A DNA stretch of 6,033 nt from Candidatus Gorgonimonas leptogorgiae (GCA_929200515.1 CAKNAD010000179.1:1-6033), one strand, 5' to 3'; positions 1 to 6,033 are shown, counted from the stretch's first letter. Program-made: numbers and translations. Notes: a model not told the origin generated them from the letters alone.

Positions 1-36
1 CAAATTTTTTATAATGCATTATATTAATATAGGTTG

Positions 37-753
37 TCAATGCGTAAGTTCTATACCTATATTGTGACGATGTTTTATTGTGGGTAATATGCGGTGATAA
101 AGATATAAGGCAGCAGTATAGTCACTTATATCAACAGGTTTTTTGTCTCTAGAATAATCGTTATATTTACGCTCAAAAAATTCTTGTATTATGTTACAAG
201 AAAGATCTTCTAGAGTTGGCATATTTAACATGTTATCAATTGTTTTATGCAATAGCATAGTGACATAAGAATCATTTTCTAAATTATCAATAAGTACTTT
301 ACAGATAGGCTCATTATTGCTAAAAACTGCTTTTGTAAGTAATGAATGATAATCATTATGCTTGTGTGAAACAAGGTTGATTCTATTCATATTATATGGG
401 TTATAATCTTGAAGTATCCACTTTCTTTTCGTTCGAGTATTTGCTTGTTGTAGTATATTATTTAAGTATTCTGCTGCTAATTGCTGATTATCTAAATTAC
501 AAAGCTTAGTAAACTCTGGATAGGAAAATACCGTTTTTATGCTTGCTAATATTTTTTTGGTTTCGGCATCTGTATTTATAATTTTGTGTTCTGATATTGC
601 TGGTTGCTTAACTGCAATTTGATGCGTATCTGTAGTTAAATAATTTGGATTTGTTTGGTTTACAGGTTTTACTGTTAGTTTATTAAAATTAGAATTATTA
701 GGTGAATTTAAAGGCTCATTAGCCACAGGTGATGTTTCATTAATTGGTGTCAT
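37..753 (-). CDS. Hypothetical protein with disordered N-terminus and degenerate ankyrin-like segment
   Basis: I do not recognise this 238-aa protein as a named family. Residues 1-60 are rich in Asn, Pro, Thr and Ser and look disordered. Residues 61-110 and 130-225 look mostly alpha-helical. Residues 133-158 (NDYHSLLTKAVFSNNEPICK and following) fit the ankyrin pattern of two short helices with Leu/Ala/Val spacing. Residues 169-195 may be a second, weaker repeat, but the usual G-TPLH signature is missing. There is no signal peptide or membrane segment, so a cytoplasmic or secreted-effector location is possible. The ATG at 751-753 is the first in frame. It has no clear Shine-Dalgarno sequence, only an A-rich leader. 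The frame ends in TGA at 37-39. A 16-bp palindrome lies 26 bp upstream of the start. The neighbouring minus-strand gene is 276 bp away, so it is probably transcribed separately. An ankyrin-type protein-binding role is inference only; the open frame itself is convincing. Confidence 0.72.
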   Translation of the reverse strand: MTPINETSPVANEPLNSPNNSNFNKLTVKPVNQTNPNYLTTDTHQIAVKQPAISEHKIINTDAETKKILASIKTVFSYPEFTKLCNLDNQQLAAEYLNNILQQANTRTKRKWILQDYNPYNMNRINLVSHKHNDYHSLLTKAVFSNNEPICKVLIDNLENDSYVTMLLHKTIDNMLNMPTLEDLSCNIIQEFFERKYNDYSRDKKPVDISDYTAALYLYHRILPTIKHRHNIGIELTH

Positions 754-1029
754 AGTTTATCTTTATTATAAATATTCTTTAGAAATATATTTCTATATAA
801 AAAGCAAGACTTGGCAACACCTGCAAAACAAGAAAATATAAATGATATTGTATACTTTAAGTAGGAAAAATACTAGGATTTTGCATATGTTCCTATACTG
901 CACAATATATACTATTTTTGCAACATGTATAAGTAGAATCTGGAAATTCAGGTTTTAAGGCTAGAGAACAAGGTTTAACTCAAGGCAAAATACCGCAAGG
1001 ATTACAGTATTATTTTTAGAAACTACATA
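754..1029. other. Intergenic spacer between two minus-strand genes, possible gene scrap
   Basis: No intact gene is visible in these 276 bp. Near the left end is a perfect 16-bp palindrome (780-795). The right third has an unusual coding-like look on the plus strand: a frame open from 933 to a TAG at 1017-1019 reads VESGNSGFKAREQGLTQGKI and continues to PQGLQYYF. It is closed upstream by TAA at 930-932 and has no start codon. The middle (about 820-930) is AT-rich and has no convincing promoter or terminator. The spacer must hold the upstream control region of the 238-aa gene on the minus strand, but no good -35/-10 pair stands out. Confidence 0.4.
780..795. repeat. Perfect 16-bp palindrome upstream of the 238-aa gene
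   Basis: TAGAAATATATTTCTA is identical to its own reverse complement. It lies 26 bp upstream of the ATG of the minus-strand gene ending at 753, a suitable place for an operator bound by a dimeric regulator. Such palindromes also arise by chance in AT-rich DNA, so the operator role is a guess. No T-run follows it in either direction, so it is not a terminator. Confidence 0.35.
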
Positions 1030-2361
1030 TTATTTCTTTGCTACTAAAGATAAACCTTTGTTATAATCTTCTATTTCGCCTTTATGGGTATTAAATATCT
1101 GGTTAGCTCTAGTATAATTGTTAACAAGTGATGTTTTAGTAGTCATACCAACTATGTTGTCTAATTCAAAGCCAGCAGGAAGCAATATTTTTTTAGTAAA
1201 TTTAGAGTTTAAATTTATTTCGCTATTCATACCAACAGTTCCATCGCTAATTATTAAAATACCATCGGGTTGTAATAATTCGTATAATTTTATAAATAAG
1301 CAAATACTTTTGTCTATATCATTGAAATTAATCCCGCCTATACCGGTAAAATTAACAAGATTTAATTTACCATGCATATCATTATTTTGATGTAGAATAT
1401 CTATAGTATTAAAAATATCTCCGTTTAAATCAGCGTAGTCTAAATTTGCAAAAATAGTTGTGTGTTTATCAAAAACTGCACCTGTTATATCTGAAAACGC
1501 TGATCCTATAACTAAAGTATGTTTTTTATCTGGCTCTAACCCCTTAGCTCTATATAAACTTAATGTTTTAGTATAATTGTCTTGTAATTTTTGTATTTTT
1601 TTTTGTTGGTTCAGTTTTGCAATTTGTATTGAATTTAGTTTTAAAGTATCAGCTCTTTGTTTTTCTTTAATTTCATCTTGTTGCCTAGATGCTATTATTT
1701 CTAAAAATTTATCATCACCGAACAAAATAACAATAATATTTTGTAAAAGCTTGTAGTTAGTTATATTATATTCTATTTCTAGCGTATGTATAATAGCTTT
1801 GATTGTATCTAAATTATTATCTGTAGCTAATTCTTCTATCGATTTTAATAAAGCATCAATAGAAGCTGGGGTGAATTCTTGGTTTATTAATAGAGATTTT
1901 ATCTTAGATAAATCTGAAGGGTTAAGACTATATTTTTGAGTTGATGTTGATTTGTCTTGATTATCTACTCTAGTTTCTAACATTTTGATAAACAATTTTT
2001 CATTCATGCCATATAGTGAATTGCAACTAATGTCAATAGCGTGTTTAGTTACTTCTGACGGAATACCTTCTCTAGCATAAAATGACACGATTTTATTAGA
2101 GAGAATTTTTTCTATATCAGTTACAGATTTTGTGCCAACCTCATTAATATTTAATTGAATAAGCCTATCAGATAGTCTTTTTCTAGCATTTTGCAGAATG
2201 TCTTCTTGTGAAGAGCTGCTAGCTGAAAATGTAGTTAAAAATTCTGGGGTAGTTATTTTATTATTAGAATCTATAACAACTTCTTGTGAGTTATTACTAT
2301 ATTCTTTAATACTACGTAAATCAGTTATCATGACACACAAATTTTTTATATTATCATTCAT
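1030..2361 (-). CDS. Hypothetical protein: helical N-terminus, coiled coil and methyltransferase-like C-terminal domain
   Basis: I do not recognise this 443-aa protein by name. Residues 1-50 are Ser/Thr/Asn-rich. Residues 52-225 look all-helical. Residues 223-270 are Gln/Lys/Glu-rich and probably a coiled coil. From 281 the pattern resembles a class I SAM-dependent methyltransferase (Rossmann fold): HTLVIGSAFSD (281-291) at the glycine-rich motif I, TIFANLDYAD (302-311) like strand 2 with its acidic end, LNLVNFTG (333-340) like strand 4, LLQPDGILIISDG (362-374) matching the common LKPGG-LLI element, and LPAGFELDNI (394-403) near the end. Motif I is degenerate: only one of the usual glycines is kept. 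SAM binding or catalysis is therefore uncertain. The ATG at 2359-2361 was chosen because GGAA (2369-2372) lies 7 bases upstream; the alternative Met11 has no such site. The stop is TAA. It lies 103 bp downstream of comF on the same strand. The C-terminal tail (HKGEIEDYNKGLSLVAKK) has an acidic patch followed by hydrophobic residues, which could suit a type IV effector signal, but this is weak. Confidence 0.75.
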   Translation of the reverse strand: MNDNIKNLCVMITDLRSIKEYSNNSQEVVIDSNNKITTPEFLTTFSASSSSQEDILQNARKRLSDRLIQLNINEVGTKSVTDIEKILSNKIVSFYAREGIPSEVTKHAIDISCNSLYGMNEKLFIKMLETRVDNQDKSTSTQKYSLNPSDLSKIKSLLINQEFTPASIDALLKSIEELATDNNLDTIKAIIHTLEIEYNITNYKLLQNIIVILFGDDKFLEIIASRQQDEIKEKQRADTLKLNSIQIAKLNQQKKIQKLQDNYTKTLSLYRAKGLEPDKKHTLVIGSAFSDITGAVFDKHTTIFANLDYADLNGDIFNTIDILHQNNDMHGKLNLVNFTGIGGINFNDIDKSICLFIKLYELLQPDGILIISDGTVGMNSEINLNSKFTKKILLPAGFELDNIVGMTTKTSLVNNYTRANQIFNTHKGEIEDYNKGLSLVAKK

Positions 2362-2368
2362 TTTATTA

Positions 2369-2372
2369 TTCC
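2369..2372 (-). promoter_or_regulatory. Shine-Dalgarno-like GGAA for the 443-aa gene
   Basis: On the minus strand GGAA is followed by seven bases (TAATAAA) and then the ATG at 2361. It is the only recognisable Shine-Dalgarno element near a start codon in the window, and it supports this start over the internal Met11. Confidence 0.4.
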
Positions 2373-2389
2373 GTTGTTTTAATTATTTT

Positions 2390-2395
2390 GTATAA
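2390..2395 (-). promoter_or_regulatory. Possible -10 element (TATACA) for the 443-aa gene
   Basis: TATACA on the minus strand, 28 bases upstream of the ATG, resembles a sigma-70 -10 box. The best -35 candidate about 18 bases further upstream is only TTAATG, a poor match. In such AT-rich DNA this is weak evidence. Confidence 0.2.
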
Positions 2396-2443
2396 AATAA
2401 TATTTTTATATTCATTAAAATTTTAAATCATTTTACTTAGCCC

Positions 2444-2460
2444 TGAAACCTAGAGTTTCA
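2444..2460. repeat. Small inverted repeat just downstream of comF
   Basis: TGAAAC and GTTTCA form a perfect 6-bp stem with a 5-base loop (CTAGA on the plus strand). It starts 4 bases past the comF stop codon. This suits a transcript 3' end or RNA-stabilising hairpin for comF, but no U-rich tract follows on the minus strand, so I do not call it a Rho-independent terminator. It lies upstream of the 443-aa gene and could also affect that gene's leader. Confidence 0.35.
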
Positions 2461-2464
2461 TATA

Positions 2465-3178
2465 TTAAAGAGGTGCTCTTGCTAAACACCATATATCTAC
2501 TTTTTTTACGCCAGCTTGTTTCAGTAACTTAGTTATTTCTATAATAGTTGCTCCACTAGTTACTACGTCATCTATTATAGCTACGTGTTTATACGTTGTT
2601 TTTTTGTTTATTGAAAAAGCATTGCGTATATTTTTCTGTCTTTGGTCTATAGTTAACTTATGCTGAGGTTCAGTTTTTTTACTACGAAACACTAATGAAT
2701 CTTCGAGAACAATTGACGGTTGCTGCAATTTTTTTAATATTTCTTTAGCCAATATATGAGCTTGATCAAATCCACGAGCTAATAAACTTGTTGCGAACAT
2801 TGGAACCGGTATTATCGCTTGAGGCCAGTTACTATTATAATAATCAGTTAATTTTAATATCAGGCCATCTATTACATATTTTATAATCTCATAACGAGAG
2901 TTATATTTTATTAAATAAATTATTTGCTTTATTGGGTAACTGTATGAATAATAAGCAATACATTTATTAAATATAGGTTTTTTAGTATTACACTTGCCAC
3001 ATATTTTTGCTTGTCCTACTAAAGGAACATTACAAATAACACAGCAATTATCAATAGCAGGAAAAATATTATAGCAATGCTGGCAAATAGCATTATTGCT
3101 AGCACTAGTACATATAAGACAACTTCTGGCTATAGTTACAGTTTTTAACAGCTGCTGTATTATTTTTAATATATGCAT
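2465..3178 (-). CDS. comF: ComF family protein (phosphoribosyltransferase-fold, DNA uptake/use)
   Basis: This 237-aa protein belongs to the ComF/GntX family: an N-terminal cysteine-rich zinc module joined to a type I phosphoribosyltransferase fold. In naturally competent bacteria ComF is cytoplasmic and needed for transformation. In E. coli the homologue is linked to use of DNA as a nutrient. The exact reaction is not established. Visible features are CxxC pairs at 20/23, 32/35, 46/49 and 60/63 (two zinc ribbons); IIPVPM (122-127); the family motif ARGFDQA (134-140); the block PQHKLTIDQRQKNIRNAF (171-188); and the PRPP-loop motif IIDDVVTSGAT (201-211) with both acidic residues intact. The tail VDIWCLARAPL resembles gammaproteobacterial members. 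Length is normal for the family (about 220-240 aa) and the frame looks intact. The start is the ATG at 3176-3178; no Shine-Dalgarno is visible. It is divergent from msbA. Family assignment is firm; whether this organism is competent cannot be told from one gene. Confidence 0.93.
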   Translation of the reverse strand: MHILKIIQQLLKTVTIARSCLICTSASNNAICQHCYNIFPAIDNCCVICNVPLVGQAKICGKCNTKKPIFNKCIAYYSYSYPIKQIIYLIKYNSRYEIIKYVIDGLILKLTDYYNSNWPQAIIPVPMFATSLLARGFDQAHILAKEILKKLQQPSIVLEDSLVFRSKKTEPQHKLTIDQRQKNIRNAFSINKKTTYKHVAIIDDVVTSGATIIEITKLLKQAGVKKVDIWCLARAPL

Positions 3179-3345
3179 ATTTTAATTTGACTTTATAAAA
3201 GATATAATTACATAGATAATAAAGGCTATGAAAAAGTTCCTTAAAAGTTAATTTTTTTATTGAACTTTATATTTGTTGTTATAGTCTTACATACTGGAAC
3301 ATAATCTCTTGACAACGATTATGCATTAACTGACAAACTTAATAT
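3179..3345. promoter_or_regulatory. Divergent intergenic region between comF and msbA
   Basis: These 167 bp must carry the promoters for comF (minus) and msbA (plus). A consensus-like TTGACA at 3309-3314 faces msbA, but no fitting -10 box lies 16-18 bases downstream, and it would leave almost no leader. TATAGT at 3280-3285 is a fair -10 candidate for msbA with only a poor -35. Two overlapping inverted repeats based on AAAGTT(C) occupy 3233-3268, and TGACAA occurs twice exactly 21 bp apart (3310-3315 and 3331-3336), immediately upstream of msbA. I cannot assign a regulator. Confidence 0.45.
3233..3268. repeat. Overlapping alternative inverted repeats in the comF/msbA spacer
   Basis: AAAGTTC (3233-3239) pairs with GAACTTT (3262-3268). 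AAAGTT (3244-3249) pairs with AACTTT (3263-3268). The two hairpins share the same right arm, so they are mutually exclusive. They lie 78 bp or more upstream of msbA and about 55-90 bp upstream of comF. They may be a dyad operator or a leader RNA structure; chance in AT-rich sequence is not excluded. Confidence 0.3.
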
Positions 3346-5148
3346 ATGAAAAAAACAGATAATCACAACGGATGGGCAATCTATTTAAGACTTTTGCAAT
3401 ATGTAAAGCCTTACTGGTTGTATTTTATCATCAGTGTAATTGGAATGATGATATTCGCCGCAAGTGAACCAGCATTTGCAAAACTATTAGAATATTTTAC
3501 TGAAGAGCTATCTTCTACTGAGTCAATAAAATTCTTACCGAATGTAACAATATTTAACCAATCTGGTGGCTTTGATGCCATATGGTTTATTCCTTTTTTA
3601 GTTTTATCTATTGCTTGTTGTAGAAGCGCCGGAGCTTTTATAGGTGGCTATTTTATTGGCAAAATAGCATACAGAGTTATACACGATTTAAGAAAACAGC
3701 TATTTAATAAGTTGCTACATTTTCCATATGAGTTTTATGCTAAAAAAAATCCAGGTAGTATTATATCGGTAGTTACTTTTAGTGTATCGCAAATTACTGA
3801 AGCATCATCAGAAGCATTAAGAATTATCATACGTGAAGGCATGACAGTAATCTTCTTATTCGGTTTTTTATTGTATACCAGTTGGAAAATGACACTGATT
3901 TTTATAGCTATAATTCCACTAATAGCTGTAGCTGCTGTTTATGCTAGTAATAGAGTCAGAAAAGTAAGTAGAAATATTCAAAATTCTATGGCAGATATAA
4001 CTAATATTGTTAAAGAGGCTATATCTGGACAAGAAGAAGTAAAAATTTTTAACGCTCAACAAAAAGAGAGTGATCGCTTTACTACTGCTAGTAAAAATAA
4101 TTATTTGCAAACATTAAAAATGGATAAACATTCATTTTTAAATACTGCTGCTTTGCAGTTTATCGTTGCTATCGCTTTATCTGTACTGTTATTTACCGTG
4201 TTGTTAATGAAAGGTCAAATTAGTGCGGCTACACTAATTGGCTATGTTACTGCAGCAGCGCTGTTACCTAAACCTATAAAGCAATTAAGTGATGTAAATT
4301 CTAAAATTCAAAAAGGTATAGCCGCCGCTGAAATAATTTTTTCAATTCTAGATAAAAAAGCAGAAGATAATTCAGGCAATATAAAATCAGCAATTAAAGG
4401 CCATATAGAGTTTAAGAATGTTAATTTTTACTATCCAGATAATAAATCCCCGATACTACAAGATATTAATTTTACAGTAGAGCCAGGCAAAACCATTGCT
4501 GTAGTTGGTAGATCAGGCGCAGGCAAAACAACTTTAATAAAGCTTTTATCCAGATTTTATTTGTCATCTACTGGTAGCATTAGTATCGACGGTATTGATA
4601 TTAACGATTATAATCTAAATTATTTACGTTCAAAAATTGCTGTTGTTTCGCAAAAAGTAACTTTATTTAATACTAGTATTAAAGAAAATATTGCTTATGG
4701 AGTTAATGGCGATGTATCTGAAGCTGAGATCATTGAAGCTGCTATTAAATCTTATGCAGATCCATTTATTCAAAAACTACCAGAAAGTTATGATACTCTA
4801 GTTGGCGATAATGGCATGTTGTTGTCTGGTGGGCAAAAACAAAGAGTAGCCATAGCAAGAGCATTATTAAAAGATGCATCTATTGTTATACTAGATGAAG
4901 CAACATCGGCACTTGATTCCGATTCAGAAACAAGGATTCAATCAGCAATAAAATCTGTATGTAAGAATAAAACTACTATAGTTATTGCTCATAGATTATC
5001 TACTATAGAGAATGCCGATACTGTACTTGTTATGGATAAAGGCAAAATTATTGAAACTGGAACTCATCAACAATTACTGAATAATAATTTAACATATGCT
5101 AATTTATATAAGTTACAGTTCCATAATCAAGCTATTGCCAATGAGTAG
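3346..5148 (+). CDS. msbA: MsbA-type lipid A/LPS-precursor ABC flippase
   Basis: This 600-aa half-transporter has a transmembrane domain fused to an ATPase domain; it should work as a homodimer. MsbA flips core-lipid A across the inner membrane for delivery to the outer membrane. About six membrane segments are visible (roughly 23-45, 79-105, 163-180, 181-200, 268-288, 292-308). The ATPase domain (from about 353) is complete: aromatic A-loop at Y362/Y363, Walker A GRSGAGKTT (388-396), Q-loop Gln436, signature LSGGQ (493-497), Walker B ILDE with Glu518, D-loop SALD (522-525) and His549. The linker KGIAAAEIIFSILD (323-336) and the tail YANLYKLQF (584-592) resemble gammaproteobacterial MsbA, so I prefer this to a generic multidrug exporter, which remains the main alternative. 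It is slightly longer than the usual 580 aa or so, with a longer first periplasmic loop and an extended C-terminus. The start is ATG at 3346 with no clear Shine-Dalgarno. It is apparently monocistronic: a hairpin follows the TAG stop and lpxK is not adjacent. Confidence 0.9.
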   Translation: MKKTDNHNGWAIYLRLLQYVKPYWLYFIISVIGMMIFAASEPAFAKLLEYFTEELSSTESIKFLPNVTIFNQSGGFDAIWFIPFLVLSIACCRSAGAFIGGYFIGKIAYRVIHDLRKQLFNKLLHFPYEFYAKKNPGSIISVVTFSVSQITEASSEALRIIIREGMTVIFLFGFLLYTSWKMTLIFIAIIPLIAVAAVYASNRVRKVSRNIQNSMADITNIVKEAISGQEEVKIFNAQQKESDRFTTASKNNYLQTLKMDKHSFLNTAALQFIVAIALSVLLFTVLLMKGQISAATLIGYVTAAALLPKPIKQLSDVNSKIQKGIAAAEIIFSILDKKAEDNSGNIKSAIKGHIEFKNVNFYYPDNKSPILQDINFTVEPGKTIAVVGRSGAGKTTLIKLLSRFYLSSTGSISIDGIDINDYNLNYLRSKIAVVSQKVTLFNTSIKENIAYGVNGDVSEAEIIEAAIKSYADPFIQKLPESYDTLVGDNGMLLSGGQKQRVAIARALLKDASIVILDEATSALDSDSETRIQSAIKSVCKNKTTIVIAHRLSTIENADTVLVMDKGKIIETGTHQQLLNNNLTYANLYKLQFHNQAIANE

Positions 5149-5152
5149 CTTA

Positions 5153-5205
5153 AACTATTACAGTTAAATCTAGCGTTTTAATCTGCTACCTGTATAGTTA
5201 TTTTT
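5153..5205 (+). terminator. Probable Rho-independent terminator of msbA
   Basis: Four bases after the msbA stop, AACTATTACAG (5153-5163) pairs with CTGTATAGTT (5190-5199), giving a 10-bp stem with one bulged T, followed by ATTTTT (5200-5205). The 26-base loop contains a further TAGC/GCTA pairing (5171-5174 with 5184-5187), so the structure may be a stacked or branched hairpin. Stem, position and T-run fit a terminator; the long loop and low G+C make it weaker than a classic one. Confidence 0.6.
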
Positions 5206-5263
5206 CTAAAAGATTACTTGGAATCGTTTCTTGTAGATTACTAATATCTGTGTTTATTATGGT

Positions 5264-6028
5264 TCATGCATCGGCTATAGTATCTTGAGTCGTGTTTTGC
5301 GTATCACTTAGGTAAAGCAAGTCTTTAATTTCCATAGCATCAGCAGAAGTGCTTGTTTGAAATGCTTGTAAAAATACGGTTGTTATCTTCTCGTTTTGAA
5401 TTATATCTTTTAACCTCACTTTTTGATCATGCTCATTAATTGGTGTTAGTAACTCTAGTTTTATTTCTTTACTAAAATTTTCATTGTTTAATATAGAATC
5501 AACATAATTCTTTACCGCTAGCAAAGAAGATTCATCTTTTTTATTTAGAGTATCATATAACCAACTTGCCCCCTGATTATTTCTTGCTTGTAATAATTTA
5601 ATAGTTGCTTGTCTAGACAGCTTAGAATCAGCAATAATTTTTGTTATAGGAGATATTAAAATAGATTGTTGTTCTAATAATCTATATAAAAATGTATTTC
5701 CGTTTTTATCATGTGCATGTAATATTTCTATTTTATTATGATCACTTAACGGCTGGTGATTTAGTATTTTATTAAAGAATAATGCTAATATTTCATTATC
5801 AGCATATTCTAGTGCTAAATCTAATGCTGATTTATCTTCATTTGTTTCTGTTAATATTTTTTTTATTTCATCACTATTAAATCTAGAAATAATCTCGTCT
5901 AGGTAAAAATCTATAAATTTAAAATCACGATATTTAACAGCATTATATAAATCAGATTTTTCAGATGGTTTATAATATAAATAATATATACACGTCGTGA
6001 ATGAAAATGCTAGCTTTTTAAATTTAAA
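5264..6028 (-). pseudogene. Start-less ankyrin-like protein gene remnant
   Basis: Reading the minus strand from 6028 down to the TGA at 5264-5266 gives 254 uninterrupted codons. The frame has no ATG or GTG and is closed upstream by TAA at 6029-6031. The only TTG lies at 5522-5524 and would discard two thirds of the coding-like sequence. Counting from 6028, residues 6-19 (LAFSFTTCIYYLYY) are hydrophobic after a KFKK stretch. Then come ankyrin-like units about 40 residues apart: SDLYNAVKYRDFKFIDFYL (25-43), DKSALDLALEYADNEILALF (65-84), HDKNGNTFLYRLLE (106-119) and around NNQGASWLY (150-158). DKNGNTFLYRLLE is close to the ankyrin D-x-x-G-x-T-x-L core. Ankyrin proteins bind other proteins and are common effectors in intracellular bacteria; that role is inference here. 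Neither other frame supplies a start that joins smoothly, so I read it as a gene that lost its 5' end. A sequencing error or a rare start codon is the alternative. After the TGA, 21 more sense codons follow before TAA at 5198-5200, so the stop may also be a mutation. Confidence 0.6.
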
Positions 6029-6033
6029 TTAGT

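Noticed and set aside
11..22. ATAATGCATTAT palindrome as a terminator of the 238-aa gene
   Set aside because: On the gene's strand the palindrome is followed by A residues, not T. ATGCAT palindromes recur at several places in the window (for example near 3173, 3321 and 4875) and look compositional.
1118..1390. 90-aa plus-strand frame
   Set aside because: It lies wholly inside the 443-aa gene on the other strand and has no recognisable protein features; it is a shadow frame.
2198..2395. 65-aa plus-strand frame
   Set aside because: It mostly overlaps the N-terminal coding region of the 443-aa gene antisense and shows only a Leu/Phe-rich antisense composition.
3309..3337. TTGACA as the msbA -35 box
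   Set aside because: The bases 16-18 downstream give TGACAA, GACAAA or ACAAAC, none resembling a -10 box, and transcription would start at or past the ATG.
3919..4110. 63-aa minus-strand frame within msbA
   Set aside because: It is antisense to the well-supported MsbA transmembrane domain, with no independent evidence.
37..5266. TGA read as Trp (recoded genetic code), since two frames continue for some codons past TGA
   Set aside because: The MsbA gene uses only TGG for Trp and has no internal TGA. A recoded AT-rich genome would use TGA heavily.
5264..5524. An 86-aa gene starting at TTG 5524
   Set aside because: The same frame continues upstream for 168 more coding-like codons with ankyrin-type spacing, so the TTG is internal to a larger remnant rather than a real start.
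1..6033. CRISPR array, tRNA/rRNA genes, insertion sequence ends or toxin-antitoxin pair
   Set aside because: I saw no regularly spaced repeats, no cloverleaf or rRNA-like stretches, no transposase motifs and no paired short overlapping genes.

Overview
The window is very AT-rich (roughly 30% G+C by eye) and densely but not tightly packed. It most likely comes from a host-associated gammaproteobacterium with a reducing genome. Two conserved genes point to Gammaproteobacteria. The ComF protein ends in VDIWCLARAPL, as gammaproteobacterial ComF/GntX proteins tend to. The MsbA protein has the family's KGIAAAEIIF linker and YANLYKLQF tail. The low G+C, weak Shine-Dalgarno signals, ankyrin-like proteins and apparently decaying genes suggest an intracellular symbiont or parasite (Legionella-, Coxiella- or Francisella-like in style). 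The species cannot be named from the sequence alone, and the lineage call is an inference.

Layout. Four genes or gene remnants are on the minus strand and one gene is on the plus strand. From the left: (1) a 238-aa unrecognised protein with a disordered Asn/Pro/Thr-rich N-terminus and a degenerate ankyrin-like segment (37-753, minus). (2) A 276-bp spacer with a 16-bp palindrome and a possible scrap of a lost plus-strand gene. (3) A 443-aa unrecognised protein with a helical N-terminal part, a coiled coil and a C-terminal Rossmann/methyltransferase-like domain (1030-2361, minus). (4) comF (2465-3178, minus). (5) A 167-bp divergent intergenic region. (6) msbA, the lipid A/LPS-precursor flippase (3346-5148, plus), followed by a likely hairpin terminator. 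(7) A start-less 254-codon ankyrin-like reading frame (5264-6028, minus), best read as a pseudogene.

How the genes relate. Only comF (DNA uptake or DNA use) and msbA (outer-membrane biogenesis) have recognisable housekeeping roles. They are divergently transcribed and there is no sign of a shared pathway. lpxK, the usual downstream partner of msbA in gammaproteobacteria, is not present here. The three lineage-specific proteins look more like candidate host-interaction or accessory proteins than parts of one system. I found no tRNA, rRNA, CRISPR array, insertion sequence or convincing multi-gene defence or mobile system. The most interesting items are the methyltransferase-like 443-aa protein and the ankyrin-like frame that lacks a start codon.
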